Positions 53,368-61,133 of a DNA stretch of 64,000 nucleotides are shown here, piece after piece. Made by a program: the position numbers and the translations under genes. Origin of the DNA: a virus. The notes under the pieces were generated by a model. It was not told where the DNA came from and searched no databases. It saw only the letters and a list, made by a program, of their open reading frames with translations. The stretch covers positions 1 through 64,000 of the IMG/VR virus record IMGVR_UViG_3300042345_000282; one strand, 5' to 3'. The stretch's first letter is position 1, and each line of letters begins with the position of its first letter.

Positions 53368-53598
53368 TTACTTTGCTAATTTAAAATTAGGAAACTGACC
53401 AATTTCTTTGCTGATTACTGTACTGATCTCAGCGCCGGTCTTTACTACTTGCTTGGCAAAGTTTGTCTGTGCATCGACAAAACCATTCATGGCTTCAGCA
53501 ATCTTCTCGTCTTTAACGAATTGCTTTACCCATTCTTTCTTTGCACCTTGGACCATACTAATACCTAAATTTGCGTTATCTGATAACATTGTAAACAT
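53368..53598 (-). CDS. Phasin-like small protein (76 aa)
   Basis: AAAAAAGGAAA ribosome site supports ATG 53598. FVDAQTNFAKQVVKTGAEISTVISKE resembles the helical repeat of phasins, the coat proteins of polyhydroxyalkanoate granules. One base after the stop of the preceding small gene. Alternative: a helical virion or scaffold protein. Confidence 0.45.
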   Translation of the reverse strand: MFTMLSDNANLGISMVQGAKKEWVKQFVKDEKIAEAMNGFVDAQTNFAKQVVKTGAEISTVISKEIGQFPNFKLAK

Positions 53599-53599
53599 T

Positions 53600-53740
53600 T
53601 TATTTCCTTTTTTGAGTTTGATTATAAGCCACGAGTTCGCGGGCTTGTTCAGCATAGCCACGATTATAAAGAATATGTGCGGCTCTTGCTGTAGCGAATA
53701 CTTCATACCACTCCATAAAGGAGTTCCATAACTTTCTCAT
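53600..53740 (-). CDS. Small hypothetical protein (46 aa)
   Basis: AAAGGAT ribosome site; WNSFMEWYEVFATARAAHIL, then YAEQARELVA, an amphipathic two-helix protein. Late element 48 nt upstream (53788-53794). Co-transcribed with the phasin-like gene. Confidence 0.6.
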   Translation of the reverse strand: MRKLWNSFMEWYEVFATARAAHILYNRGYAEQARELVAYNQTQKRK

Positions 53741-53765
53741 GATAATCCTTTCATATGGAAGTTAG

Positions 53766-53794
53766 TGTGAGAAGAACATCTCACAGTGTATTTA
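53766..53794 (-). promoter_or_regulatory. Late promoter (TAAATAC) with leader hairpin
   Basis: Element 53788-53794, then GTGAGA-TGTTCT-TCTCAC hairpin (53766-53783) in the leader of the 53740 gene. Confidence 0.5.
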
Positions 53795-53820
53795 TGCTGC
53801 GGCGCAACAATTTGAAATTT

Positions 53821-55233
53821 TTAGTCTGTGACTTTGAAAGAAAGAGCCTGGCTCATGTCAGCCGTGCTTAGTTTAGTATATAGTGACACATTACCGTCAA
53901 CTTTACCTGGCCACAACACTTTGAATACAAGTTTGCCGCCAACAACTCTAGTGAAAATTTGCATGAAGTTTTCATCTAGTAGTTCAAGAACCGTTTCTCT
54001 GAAGCCCGGAATCAATCCATCGTTGATGATTTTTACTAATTCTTTGGTCATGAAATATACGACACTGCCGCCCGCTGTGCCTTTGCCCGGCTTCATAAAA
54101 GGTTCTTGTGTGAATTTTTTGAACTTGGCAGGGATAGGAGTAGTACCCTTCATCTTTATATTGGCGAGTACTTTGTCTACGTCATCGTTGCTGAACGGCA
54201 TTAGTTTTCTTAGATAGTCAGGTATAGCATCTGGATAATGTTGTGATACCCAGTTCAAGCCCACGAATCCTTGTTTCACAGTAGAAGTAGAATTCATAGT
54301 ACTGATGAAATCAAGACCGTTGCCGGGCTTAATCTTTCCCTTACGTTTTTCAACACTTGACTTTAATCCACTCATTGCTGGAGCGGCACCGGTCGCAGTC
54401 TTACCTACGCCACCTTTACTACTGATCATGATAGTATGACCAGTCTGTGCGTTCTGTACGCCGTAACTGTCTGCGAGACTTGCGTTCTGCTCACCGGGGA
54501 AGATCAATAATAAATTATCTAAATTCTGAGACTTCAAGAATTTTAAGAATGCTTCCTTCTTGGGGAACTCTGCAACGTCTTTGACCATTGCCAATATGCC
54601 TAGATACTCGCCAGCATCGATAGCCATAGTCTTTTGTGTTCGTTCATCATATTGCTTGACCGAAGGATTTTGACCCTCGTTGATTTCTTTAGCAGCCTGC
54701 TTGATAGCCGCACCCAAATCTCCTGCTTTATCTAATGTAGGGTTGGACATGATCACATCATATAACTTACCTGCAGGGATTTCTTTATGTGCGTCTAATG
54801 CGTCTTGTATCGCTTGGTCTGTGGTTACAACTTCTTTTTTCTTACCCTTGATCGCAGCCTTAGGATTTGTAGCGATGCCGATACCTATAGGCTGTACGTT
54901 GACTGATTGTGTCGCTTGACCAGTAGCCTTTTGTAGATCGGCCTTTTCAAATTTTTTAGTAGACATCAAGCCATGATCTTTGATTTTTACTTGTATGTCA
55001 GGGGCAGCAAACATTGGATTCTTTAAAAGAGCCTGCACAGTTTTTGTGACGACAGGTTCAAGTCTTTCGCCTTCACCTTCTTCAGGATAATACTCGTTAC
55101 CTGCTTTATCTACGAAAGGTGTACCTGAGTGCAACTTACTGATAAAGGCGCTGGGTCTCCAAGTCAAATGTCTGGGATCAAACAATGCACTGGAATCTAG
55201 TGACTTTTCTGTTAAAAATTCTTTTGCTCGCAT
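53821..55233 (-). CDS. Large phage protein with capsid-targeting-like N-terminus (470 aa)
   Basis: MRAKEFLTE at the N-terminus matches the short leader (L/I-x-E end) that T4-type head proteins use for packaging and prohead-protease cleavage. Mid-protein LIFPGEQNASLADSYGVQN then SSKGGVGKTATGAAP, which looks like a deviant Walker A (KGGVGKT), although no Walker B is obvious. Starts exactly 4 nt after a late element. Probably an internal head protein injected with DNA; function unknown. Confidence 0.6.
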   Translation of the reverse strand: MRAKEFLTEKSLDSSALFDPRHLTWRPSAFISKLHSGTPFVDKAGNEYYPEEGEGERLEPVVTKTVQALLKNPMFAAPDIQVKIKDHGLMSTKKFEKADLQKATGQATQSVNVQPIGIGIATNPKAAIKGKKKEVVTTDQAIQDALDAHKEIPAGKLYDVIMSNPTLDKAGDLGAAIKQAAKEINEGQNPSVKQYDERTQKTMAIDAGEYLGILAMVKDVAEFPKKEAFLKFLKSQNLDNLLLIFPGEQNASLADSYGVQNAQTGHTIMISSKGGVGKTATGAAPAMSGLKSSVEKRKGKIKPGNGLDFISTMNSTSTVKQGFVGLNWVSQHYPDAIPDYLRKLMPFSNDDVDKVLANIKMKGTTPIPAKFKKFTQEPFMKPGKGTAGGSVVYFMTKELVKIINDGLIPGFRETVLELLDENFMQIFTRVVGGKLVFKVLWPGKVDGNVSLYTKLSTADMSQALSFKVTD

Positions 55234-55237
55234 TATA

Positions 55238-55244
55238 GTATTTA
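55238..55244 (-). promoter_or_regulatory. Late promoter, leaderless type (TAAATAC TATA ATG)
   Basis: 4 nt before the ATG at 55233, in the 3' end of the intergenic gap after SprT. Confidence 0.6.
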
Positions 55245-55252
55245 TTCAACTA

Positions 55253-55744
55253 CTAGCATTTGAAAAGTTGTTGTGTCTGGAACCATTTGTTATGATCATT
55301 AAATGTTTTTAATGGAATACTGTGCTTTTTGAATTTGTCTTTCCATTGATAAAAACTAGGACCATGACTCATGATAGGATCCAGACCTTTCTTCATACGT
55401 CTCTTACTGTAAACATCCCATTGCCATTGATGAACCATCTCATGCGCTAGAGCCATGATTAGCCATTGACGGCAATACCAACGCTCAGATAACAAAATGA
55501 CGCATCTAGACCTGCCCCTATCATACATCGTGTCAGCACCATAGCATTGTCCCCACATTTCCCTTAGTCTGGGTTTTACATGGATCTTGGGCATACTCAA
55601 TCTGTCGTTAAATATGCTACTATTAATAAGACGATATAGAGCCTTAGTTTCCCTGATATTGGTGACATAAGACATCTTTCTTTGATATGTCAGAGTAGGG
55701 AGTTCTTGGGACATTAAATCTTTCAGGGTAACATTATGATACAT
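55253..55744 (-). CDS. SprT-like zinc metalloprotease
   Basis: 163 residues. LAHEMVHQWQW gives HExxH and HGPSFYQW a third His, the SprT/Spartan ligand set; ERWYCRQ and a Cys/Trp-rich C-terminus complete the fold. Spartan-type enzymes cleave DNA-protein crosslinks; role in phage not known. GAGGAG ribosome site and a late element (55767-55773) upstream. Confidence 0.82.
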   Translation of the reverse strand: MYHNVTLKDLMSQELPTLTYQRKMSYVTNIRETKALYRLINSSIFNDRLSMPKIHVKPRLREMWGQCYGADTMYDRGRSRCVILLSERWYCRQWLIMALAHEMVHQWQWDVYSKRRMKKGLDPIMSHGPSFYQWKDKFKKHSIPLKTFNDHNKWFQTQQLFKC

Positions 55745-55766
55745 GTCTCATCTCCTCTTTCATATG

Positions 55767-55773
55767 ATATTTA
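55767..55773 (-). promoter_or_regulatory. Late promoter (TAAATAT) of the SprT gene
   Basis: 23 nt before the ATG at 55744, overlapping the stop of the next gene. Confidence 0.5.
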
Positions 55774-56013
55774 TTTCTTCAAACTGTCTATATACTCTTG
55801 GTATTCCCGATTGGGGTGATTTGTCAGTCTTTTATGATACAGAAAAATTACGGTTTTAGCAGCCGTTCCGGGAAAAAGACCTGGAATAAACCCGTGCAAC
55901 ATACTTGCTATACCTGCCCAAATCAGTCTAAACCCGGCTAGAAACGCCCAAATTAAGTGGCTAAAGTAGGTTTCTTTGCTTTTTTCGAGGTGCTCTCGGC
56001 TTTTCTTAAACAT
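55771..56013 (-). CDS. DUF6356-like membrane protein (80 aa)
   Basis: YFSHLIWAFLAGFRLIWAGIA and GFIPGLFPGTAAKTVIFLY fit the short family with one or two amphipathic membrane helices between basic ends. Divergent from the 56081 gene, each with its own late element (56030-56036 on the minus strand). Confidence 0.6.
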   Translation of the reverse strand: MFKKSREHLEKSKETYFSHLIWAFLAGFRLIWAGIASMLHGFIPGLFPGTAAKTVIFLYHKRLTNHPNREYQEYIDSLKK

Positions 56014-56029
56014 TGTTATTTTCCCTAAA

Positions 56030-56036
56030 ATATTTA
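56030..56036 (-). promoter_or_regulatory. Late promoter (TAAATAT) of 56013 gene
   Basis: CATAAATAT 17 nt before the start, with AGGGA between. Confidence 0.5.
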
Positions 56037-56054
56037 TGTGTTATAAAAATAAGT

Positions 56055-56061
56055 TAAATAA
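56055..56061 (+). promoter_or_regulatory. Late promoter (TAAATAA) of 56081 gene
   Basis: TTAAATAAG 20 nt before the ATG, with AGGAG between; divergent from the minus-strand element. Confidence 0.45.
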
Positions 56062-56080
56062 GTTTTTAGGAGAAAAAACA

Positions 56081-56392
56081 ATGGACGCATTCGTATTAGT
56101 ATTATTAGTCATCGCTGGTGGTTTAGCCGCACTTTGGTACTTCAATAGAGGTACTAAGGACTTCGATACCAACAAAGATGGCGCAGTCAATTTTGACGAT
56201 GCTAAGAAGGCTGTTGAAAATACAGTTCAAGGTGTTAAGGCTGTAGCAGATGTAAACAAAGACGGTACTGTTAATGTTGCTGATGCTAAGGAAGTAGTTG
56301 CTAAGGCCAGAAAGACGGTAGCCAAGAAGGCCGCCCCTAAGGCTAAGCCTGCTGCCAAGAAGACATCACCTAAACTTAAAGTAGCAAAATAA
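56081..56392 (+). CDS. Membrane-anchored EF-hand/dockerin-like protein with Lys-rich tail
   Basis: 103 residues: N-terminal transmembrane helix (VLVLLVIAGGLAALWYF), two calcium-loop repeats DTNKDGAVNFDDAKKAV and DVNKDGTVNVADAKEVV, and a basic tail (AKKAAPKAKPAAKKT). The D-x-N-x-D-G-x-V-x-x-x-D pattern is that of EF-hand or dockerin calcium loops. Dockerins pair with cohesins; none is visible here. Role unknown, but a membrane calcium-binding or DNA-tethering protein is possible. Confidence 0.68.
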   Translation: MDAFVLVLLVIAGGLAALWYFNRGTKDFDTNKDGAVNFDDAKKAVENTVQGVKAVADVNKDGTVNVADAKEVVAKARKTVAKKAAPKAKPAAKKTSPKLKVAK

Positions 56393-56399
56393 GACCGAG

Positions 56400-57089
56400 A
56401 TGGAGATAGGATTTGATTTAATCGGCGATTTGAATCTAGACCCAGAAGAAAGTTTCAACTGGGAGGGCAAAGCAACCAGCCTGTATTGCATAGTCGCTGG
56501 AAATGTTAGTGATGACTTAAGAACAGTTTTTCAAACTTTAAGTCACCTAAGCAGATTCTATCAAGGTATTTTTTATGTTCCAGGATTAGAAGAGTACAAG
56601 AACAGTACTGACTTCGAAATCAGGACTAAAGAAATTCAAACTTTAGTTAGAAGATTACCTAAGGTTGCGTTGCTATACCATCATGTAGTAATTATTGATG
56701 GTATAGCAATACTCGGCATCAATGGCTTCAGCGCAGATAATCCTGATGACATTGATATACAATTGATCAAGGCTAGACTTGATGATATCGCATATTTGAA
56801 TAAGAGTGTGGCTAAACTACAAACTCATTTAGATGTGAAGAGCATTCTTGTTGTCACAGCATGTGTTCCTAGCAAGCAATTATATTTTGGTAAAGTACCG
56901 GAACACGTTGACGATCATATATACCCCGATCATTGCTTTAGTGTTGATACTGAAATGAAAATCACTCATTGGGCCTATGGTGGCTCAGATACAGTAGCCG
57001 AGACTGTATATCAGAGTGTGACCTACATGAATAACCCATATAAAAAGAAAGGGCCATATTGGCCCAAACGTGTTGGAATAGAGACTTAA
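56400..57089 (+). CDS. Degenerate metallophosphoesterase 2 (predicted pseudo-enzyme)
   Basis: 229 residues. Layout of a calcineurin-type phosphoesterase (IGDLNL for SDLHL, VAGNVSDD for LSGDI, VPGLEEYKN for GNHEFY, VVTACVPSK for VVTHxxPS, AYGGSD for GHTHH, MNNPYKKKG for CNPRGYEG) with every metal ligand changed. Immediately after the EF-hand gene (7-nt gap). Binding or regulatory role inferred. Confidence 0.62.
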   Translation: MEIGFDLIGDLNLDPEESFNWEGKATSLYCIVAGNVSDDLRTVFQTLSHLSRFYQGIFYVPGLEEYKNSTDFEIRTKEIQTLVRRLPKVALLYHHVVIIDGIAILGINGFSADNPDDIDIQLIKARLDDIAYLNKSVAKLQTHLDVKSILVVTACVPSKQLYFGKVPEHVDDHIYPDHCFSVDTEMKITHWAYGGSDTVAETVYQSVTYMNNPYKKKGPYWPKRVGIET

Positions 57090-57401
57090 TTATTTCTCTG
57101 CTTCAACTTTGACTTGCAATGGATAGCCCTGTGATCTGGCTTCCAGGGTTACTTCAATACCTTTTTGTTCTGCAATCTCATAAGGAAGCACAGCAACTAC
57201 TGCGCTACCGTTATCATGAATATCTTTTGTGATAGTAGTGGCAGTATCTGGATTATAATTGAAATATTCAATCAATGAACCAACAACAAATTCCATAGTA
57301 GTAACTTCATCATTCATATAGATGATTTTATACATAGGTGGTTCTTGTAGTGCGTGATTGACTTTGATATGTTGTTTTGTTTCTGGATGTGCGTTTGCCA
57401 T
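57090..57401 (-). CDS. clpS: ClpS adaptor
   Basis: 103 residues from ATG 57401. PPMYKIIYMNDEVTTMEFVV (N-degron-binding pocket Asn-Asp), HDNGSAVVAVLPYEIAEQK and SQGYPLQVKVE match ClpS throughout. ClpS delivers N-end-rule substrates to ClpAP; no ClpA is in this window, so it may redirect host ClpA. Its 3' end abuts the convergent gene without a gap. Confidence 0.9.
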   Translation of the reverse strand: MANAHPETKQHIKVNHALQEPPMYKIIYMNDEVTTMEFVVGSLIEYFNYNPDTATTITKDIHDNGSAVVAVLPYEIAEQKGIEVTLEARSQGYPLQVKVEAEK

Positions 57402-57422
57402 TACTTTGTTTCCTTTGTTAAA

Positions 57423-57450
57423 GTGTTCGCAGCCTGATGACTGCGAACAC
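57423..57450 (-). terminator. Strong hairpin between hsp20 and clpS
   Basis: 10-bp stem GTGTTCGCAG / CTGCGAACAC with an 8-nt loop; only a short T-run, so partial terminator or mRNA processing site. Confidence 0.55.
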
Positions 57451-57464
57451 ATGCTACTACTATA

Positions 57465-57911
57465 TTATTTATTGTAGGAAATTGCAATCTTCTTGGGTTG
57501 CAACTCGTCAGGTACTTGACGTTCAAGGGTGATTCCCATGATACCATTGTTAACAACGGCGTCAGATACTTCTACATGGTCGGCGAGAGTAAAAGTGCGG
57601 GTAAAATTACGGGCACTGATACCACGATATAGATACTCAACATTACTGTCAAGATCCACGCTCTGGCTACCCTCAATAGTAAGTAGGTTCTTATCCACAG
57701 TCACGTTGATATCCCCTTCCTTGAAACCAGCAACGGCCAATTCGATAACAAACTTGTTGTCGCTATGTTTCACAATATTATATGGGGGATAGTTTGTGTC
57801 TTTTTGCTGATTGGATAGTCTTAGAATTTCATCAAAGACTCCATCAAATCCGACTGCAAACTTGTGAATCGACGGAATGTCGAAGGAACGTAGTGTTAAT
57901 GTATTTGTCAT
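57465..57911 (-). CDS. Small heat-shock protein Hsp20 (IbpA-like)
   Basis: 148 residues: N-terminal RSFDIPSIHKFAVGFD, alpha-crystallin domain with YPPYNIVK, IELAVAGFKEGDINVTV, YLYRGISARNFTRTFTLAD and the C-terminal LERQVPDELQPKKIAI including an I-x-I-like end. ATP-independent holdase. Hsp20 genes are known in T4-like aquatic phages. Late element at 57973-57979. Confidence 0.9.
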   Translation of the reverse strand: MTNTLTLRSFDIPSIHKFAVGFDGVFDEILRLSNQQKDTNYPPYNIVKHSDNKFVIELAVAGFKEGDINVTVDKNLLTIEGSQSVDLDSNVEYLYRGISARNFTRTFTLADHVEVSDAVVNNGIMGITLERQVPDELQPKKIAISYNK

Positions 57912-57972
57912 TTGTTTTCTCCTTTATTAAGCAAGATGACTATTGTAGACCCGACTATCGGCATCTACAACA

Positions 57973-57979
57973 GTATTTA
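57973..57979 (-). promoter_or_regulatory. Late promoter (TAAATAC) of hsp20
   Basis: 62 nt before the hsp20 ATG, GGAG ribosome site in the leader. Confidence 0.45.
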
Positions 57980-58017
57980 TTATAACGTGTTTCGCAATAA
58001 ATTAAAGTATTTAGGAA

Positions 58018-58239
58018 TTAAAACTTAGACTTAGGGAGATTTTGTTGGTCTATTTGTTTTTTCCAACGTCTTTTGGCTAATTCTCTAGCGAGTTTCTTTT
58101 TGACGCTAGGTTTAGTATATGTCTCTCTATCTTTAAGTTCTAATAGTAAGCCGGACTCCTGCACCTTTTTCTTTAGTTTTCTTAGTGCTTTTTCTACGTT
58201 TCCGTCTTTGACTATTACTTTTCTACCGTATAAATTCAT
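58018..58239 (-). CDS. rpsU: Ribosomal protein bS21
   Basis: 73 residues. RKVIVKDGNVEKALRKLKKKVQESG, then KPSVKKKLARELAKRRWKK follow the bS21 layout along its length. bS21 sits near the anti-Shine-Dalgarno site of the 30S and aids initiation; phage copies are known in large phages. It overlaps clpX (ATGA) and may help recruit phage mRNAs. Confidence 0.9.
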   Translation of the reverse strand: MNLYGRKVIVKDGNVEKALRKLKKKVQESGLLLELKDRETYTKPSVKKKLARELAKRRWKKQIDQQNLPKSKF

Positions 58240-59453
58240 ATTAATGTCTCAGGATTTTTCACAAGGTCCTGAATAATATTTATCTCCGCAACGTCACTTT
58301 CCTTGTATCTGCTGATGTTAAACATGTGGGGCATGAGTACTCGTTCTAGTTCGCTTTGTATGCCCCTAGCACCGGTTTTTAACTTAAGACAGTTATCAGC
58401 CATCTGTTCTATAGCACCCTTGCTAAATTTGAGTTTGATCTTGTCGATGCTGAATAGATATGTATATTGATCAATTAGATTGTTTTTGACCTTGGTCATG
58501 ACTTCGACTAACTGTTTCTTATCTAAATCCTCTACAGATATAGAAGTAGCGAATCTACCAACAAATTCAGGTATCAAACCAAATCGTGTCAAGTCGTCCG
58601 GACTTACTCTATCTAAGAAACTTTCATCAGTATTTGGCTTTACTTCAGCATTGAAGCCTATGCTGGTTCCCTTGATGCGAGACTTGACGATATCGTTCAA
58701 TCCTACAAACGCACCGCCCGCTATGAACAATATGTTCCTAGTATCAATCATATCCATCTTGCCGTCAGGGTGCTTTCTCCCGCCATTAGCAGGAATACGA
58801 CAACGTGTTCCTTCTATCAGTTTCAGTAGTGCTTGCTGAACGCCCTCACCACTAACGTCACGGGTGATACTAGTGCTTTCGCTTTTACGTGCGATCTTGT
58901 CAATCTCATCGATGAATATGATTCCACGTTCGGCTAGTTGTATATCTCCACCGGCTTCTTGTAATAACATAGCGATCATGCTTTCGACATCATCACCTAC
59001 GTAGCCCGCTTCAGTTAAACTTGTAGCATCGGCTATGACAAAAGGAACACGCAAAAACTTAGCGGCTGTCTTAGCCAATAAGGTTTTACCGGAACCAGTA
59101 GGACCTAGCAACAATACATTACCTTTTTGAATCTCAAGATTATCCGGCGGATGCATGATACGCTTATAATGATTAGCGATAGCGACAGACAAGGTAACTT
59201 TAGCGTTATGTTGCCCGACTACATGCCCATTTAAGTGATCATAAATGTTTAGGGCATCTACATCTCTTAACGCCTCTAACATCTGATGTTGTTTCTCATC
59301 ATCAGGCTTTATGTCTTTACTAACAAGATCGTGGCATAGATACGTGCAATAATCACATATTGCTACCTCACCGGACACAATTAATTTTTTTCTTTTATCC
59401 TTATGGGTACCACAAAAAGAACAGGTTTCTAAATGTTTTTCTTCATCACTCAT
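58236..59453 (-). CDS. clpX: ATP-dependent Clp protease ATP-binding subunit ClpX
   Basis: 405 residues. N-terminal zinc finger (CSFCGTHKDKRKK..CDYC), Walker A GPTGSGKT, pore loop GYVGDDVE, Walker B FIDEIDKI, RDVSGEGVQQALLKLIEGT, the ClpP-docking IGF tripeptide (TSIGF), and FGLIPEFVGR. Complete and likely active; unfolds tagged proteins for ClpP, whose gene lies 5 kb away. Operon with bS21. Confidence 0.95.
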   Translation of the reverse strand: MSDEEKHLETCSFCGTHKDKRKKLIVSGEVAICDYCTYLCHDLVSKDIKPDDEKQHQMLEALRDVDALNIYDHLNGHVVGQHNAKVTLSVAIANHYKRIMHPPDNLEIQKGNVLLLGPTGSGKTLLAKTAAKFLRVPFVIADATSLTEAGYVGDDVESMIAMLLQEAGGDIQLAERGIIFIDEIDKIARKSESTSITRDVSGEGVQQALLKLIEGTRCRIPANGGRKHPDGKMDMIDTRNILFIAGGAFVGLNDIVKSRIKGTSIGFNAEVKPNTDESFLDRVSPDDLTRFGLIPEFVGRFATSISVEDLDKKQLVEVMTKVKNNLIDQYTYLFSIDKIKLKFSKGAIEQMADNCLKLKTGARGIQSELERVLMPHMFNISRYKESDVAEINIIQDLVKNPETLI

Positions 59454-59482
59454 GACTTTACTTAGTGCCTTAAATTGTTATG

Positions 59483-60430
59483 TTATAATTTGCAATCACG
59501 TGCCGCAACAACATCTACGTATATATCATATATGACATCTGCAGGTACTGTCAGTTTAATGCGCATGGTTCCTGCATTGCGGTCATTGCCGAATACAGTT
59601 AATCGATTATTTACGCCTATGCTGTAGAATATGCCGCCTGCTCGGTACTCAGGATTATAACAGATATTCAATACTTGTCTGCCGCGATCATCTCTAGCCT
59701 TTACCTTCAGACGCAGTTCGTTTTGGTTTACAAACTTGCTTTTTAGATAATCAAGTCTATGTAAATCATCGATGAAATATTTATTGTGCTTACCTAACAA
59801 TAAATCATTAGGATTTTTAGCAGAAACATTGATCACCCCACGGCCTATAGGAGTCTCTATCTCAGAGAATATCTCATTCATCGATGTGACAAAATTGTAA
59901 TTCCATCTGATATCATAGGGTACCATCAGATAGAAGTTTCTATATGAATCTGTTGTAAAGTATGGATTTTTAGTTTGTTGCAAATTATAGGCACGATAAG
60001 GATAATCGCGAAATACTTCATCAATTAATCTATCGCCTTTCTGCTGTTCATGGCGAATAGTATGTACTTGTGCATTGACGATATTACTGTCAAATTGATT
60101 TTTAGAATTAGATTTGCTGAACAATCTTTCGGATGTTTTGTTATTGGTCACCGTCACATTGATCTTTATTTGAGTACCAATATCCTCTAGTATCTCGTAT
60201 TTCTCTACACGACAACTACTGTATGAGATTACTTGATCATGAACCGTCTTTCCGTTGAAATGTTCACGGTCGCTTAACACGGCAGTACCGCATATATTTT
60301 CTATGGCAGTACGGAAAGCGTCCTTCTTGGCAGATTCGCGGTCGGCACCATAACCATATACAGTTATAGATTCAGCACCGACCGCGATTCCCGCAAATGA
60401 TAGAAGGATCGCAGTAGCGATCTTCTTCAT
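59483..60430 (-). CDS. Secreted protein with LPP20/FlgT-like N-terminal domain
   Basis: 315 residues from ATG 60430. Signal peptide (MKKIATAILLSFAGIAVGAES), then SITVYGYGADRESAKKDAFRTAIE as in the N-terminal domain of FlgT/LPP20-like periplasmic proteins, followed by an unrecognised beta-rich part. Follows the lipoprotein gene after 1 nt. Probably acts in the host envelope. Confidence 0.65.
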   Translation of the reverse strand: MKKIATAILLSFAGIAVGAESITVYGYGADRESAKKDAFRTAIENICGTAVLSDREHFNGKTVHDQVISYSSCRVEKYEILEDIGTQIKINVTVTNNKTSERLFSKSNSKNQFDSNIVNAQVHTIRHEQQKGDRLIDEVFRDYPYRAYNLQQTKNPYFTTDSYRNFYLMVPYDIRWNYNFVTSMNEIFSEIETPIGRGVINVSAKNPNDLLLGKHNKYFIDDLHRLDYLKSKFVNQNELRLKVKARDDRGRQVLNICYNPEYRAGGIFYSIGVNNRLTVFGNDRNAGTMRIKLTVPADVIYDIYVDVVAARDCKL

Positions 60431-60431
60431 A

Positions 60432-61070
60432 TTAGCCGCCAGCAATCAAGCCACGTACTTGTCGAATGTCATTACTATCATACTTGTTCCAATTGATAGT
60501 ACATGCCACAGTCTTGGGATCTACAAGATTAGTCTTACTGATCGCAAAACCTACAAGACGACCTTGAGCATTAACAGTAACAGTTCTGACGATATCAATG
60601 TCAGTGTTGATCAATGCTTCGCGGACGCTATAGTTGGTATCCTTGTTAGGATCATCGGGACTCATAGAAACATCAGGTCCGATCTCAGTTTGGCTCTTGA
60701 ATCTATCCTTCTGATTCTCGTTCTGGTTGTTCTTAGTAATAGTACGGCGATTTTCGGAAACGTTCATACCAAACACATAAGCGACTACGTTAGCACGGGC
60801 ATTATCACACGCCATACTAGTCGTAGACTTCTGAAGCAATCGGGTAGCACCAACACTAGGTTGCACACCTACAGCCTGAATGCCGATCACTTCGCACTGT
60901 TTGCTATTCCATAGCCACCCGCACTTCTTATCAATCTTGATAGTCTCGCCGGGAACGTTTGTTGCGAAAGTTTGAGATTCGATTGTGGGAATCTCGCCCT
61001 TCTTAGGACCATTACTAGAACAACCAGCAATAGCCAATGCAACACCTGCAACAATTAAACTAGACTTCAT
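60432..61070 (-). CDS. Envelope lipoprotein
   Basis: 212 residues from ATG 61070 (GGAG upstream). Lipobox LAIAGC near residue 17 marks a lipid-modified Cys; the mature part holds several Cys (DKKCGWLWNSKQC) and Asn/Thr-rich segments. Own early promoter. Phage lipoproteins often alter receptors or block superinfection; function here unknown. Confidence 0.75.
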   Translation of the reverse strand: MKSSLIVAGVALAIAGCSSNGPKKGEIPTIESQTFATNVPGETIKIDKKCGWLWNSKQCEVIGIQAVGVQPSVGATRLLQKSTTSMACDNARANVVAYVFGMNVSENRRTITKNNQNENQKDRFKSQTEIGPDVSMSPDDPNKDTNYSVREALINTDIDIVRTVTVNAQGRLVGFAISKTNLVDPKTVACTINWNKYDSNDIRQVRGLIAGG

Positions 61071-61097
61071 AAACGTTTTCTCCATAGTTGTGAAACG

Positions 61098-61110
61098 TAT
61101 AATGATTATA
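61098..61110 (-). promoter_or_regulatory. Inverted repeat over the -10 of the lipoprotein promoter
   Basis: TATAAT-g-ATTATA covers the -10 on both strands. Operator-like. Confidence 0.4.
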
Positions 61111-61133
61111 GAATAGTCTACTGTTTAGGTCAA
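61105..61133 (-). promoter_or_regulatory. Early promoter (TTGACC-17-TATAAT)
   Basis: Serves the lipoprotein and LPP20-like operon; -35 lies in the 3' end of the upstream membrane-protein gene. Confidence 0.78.
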
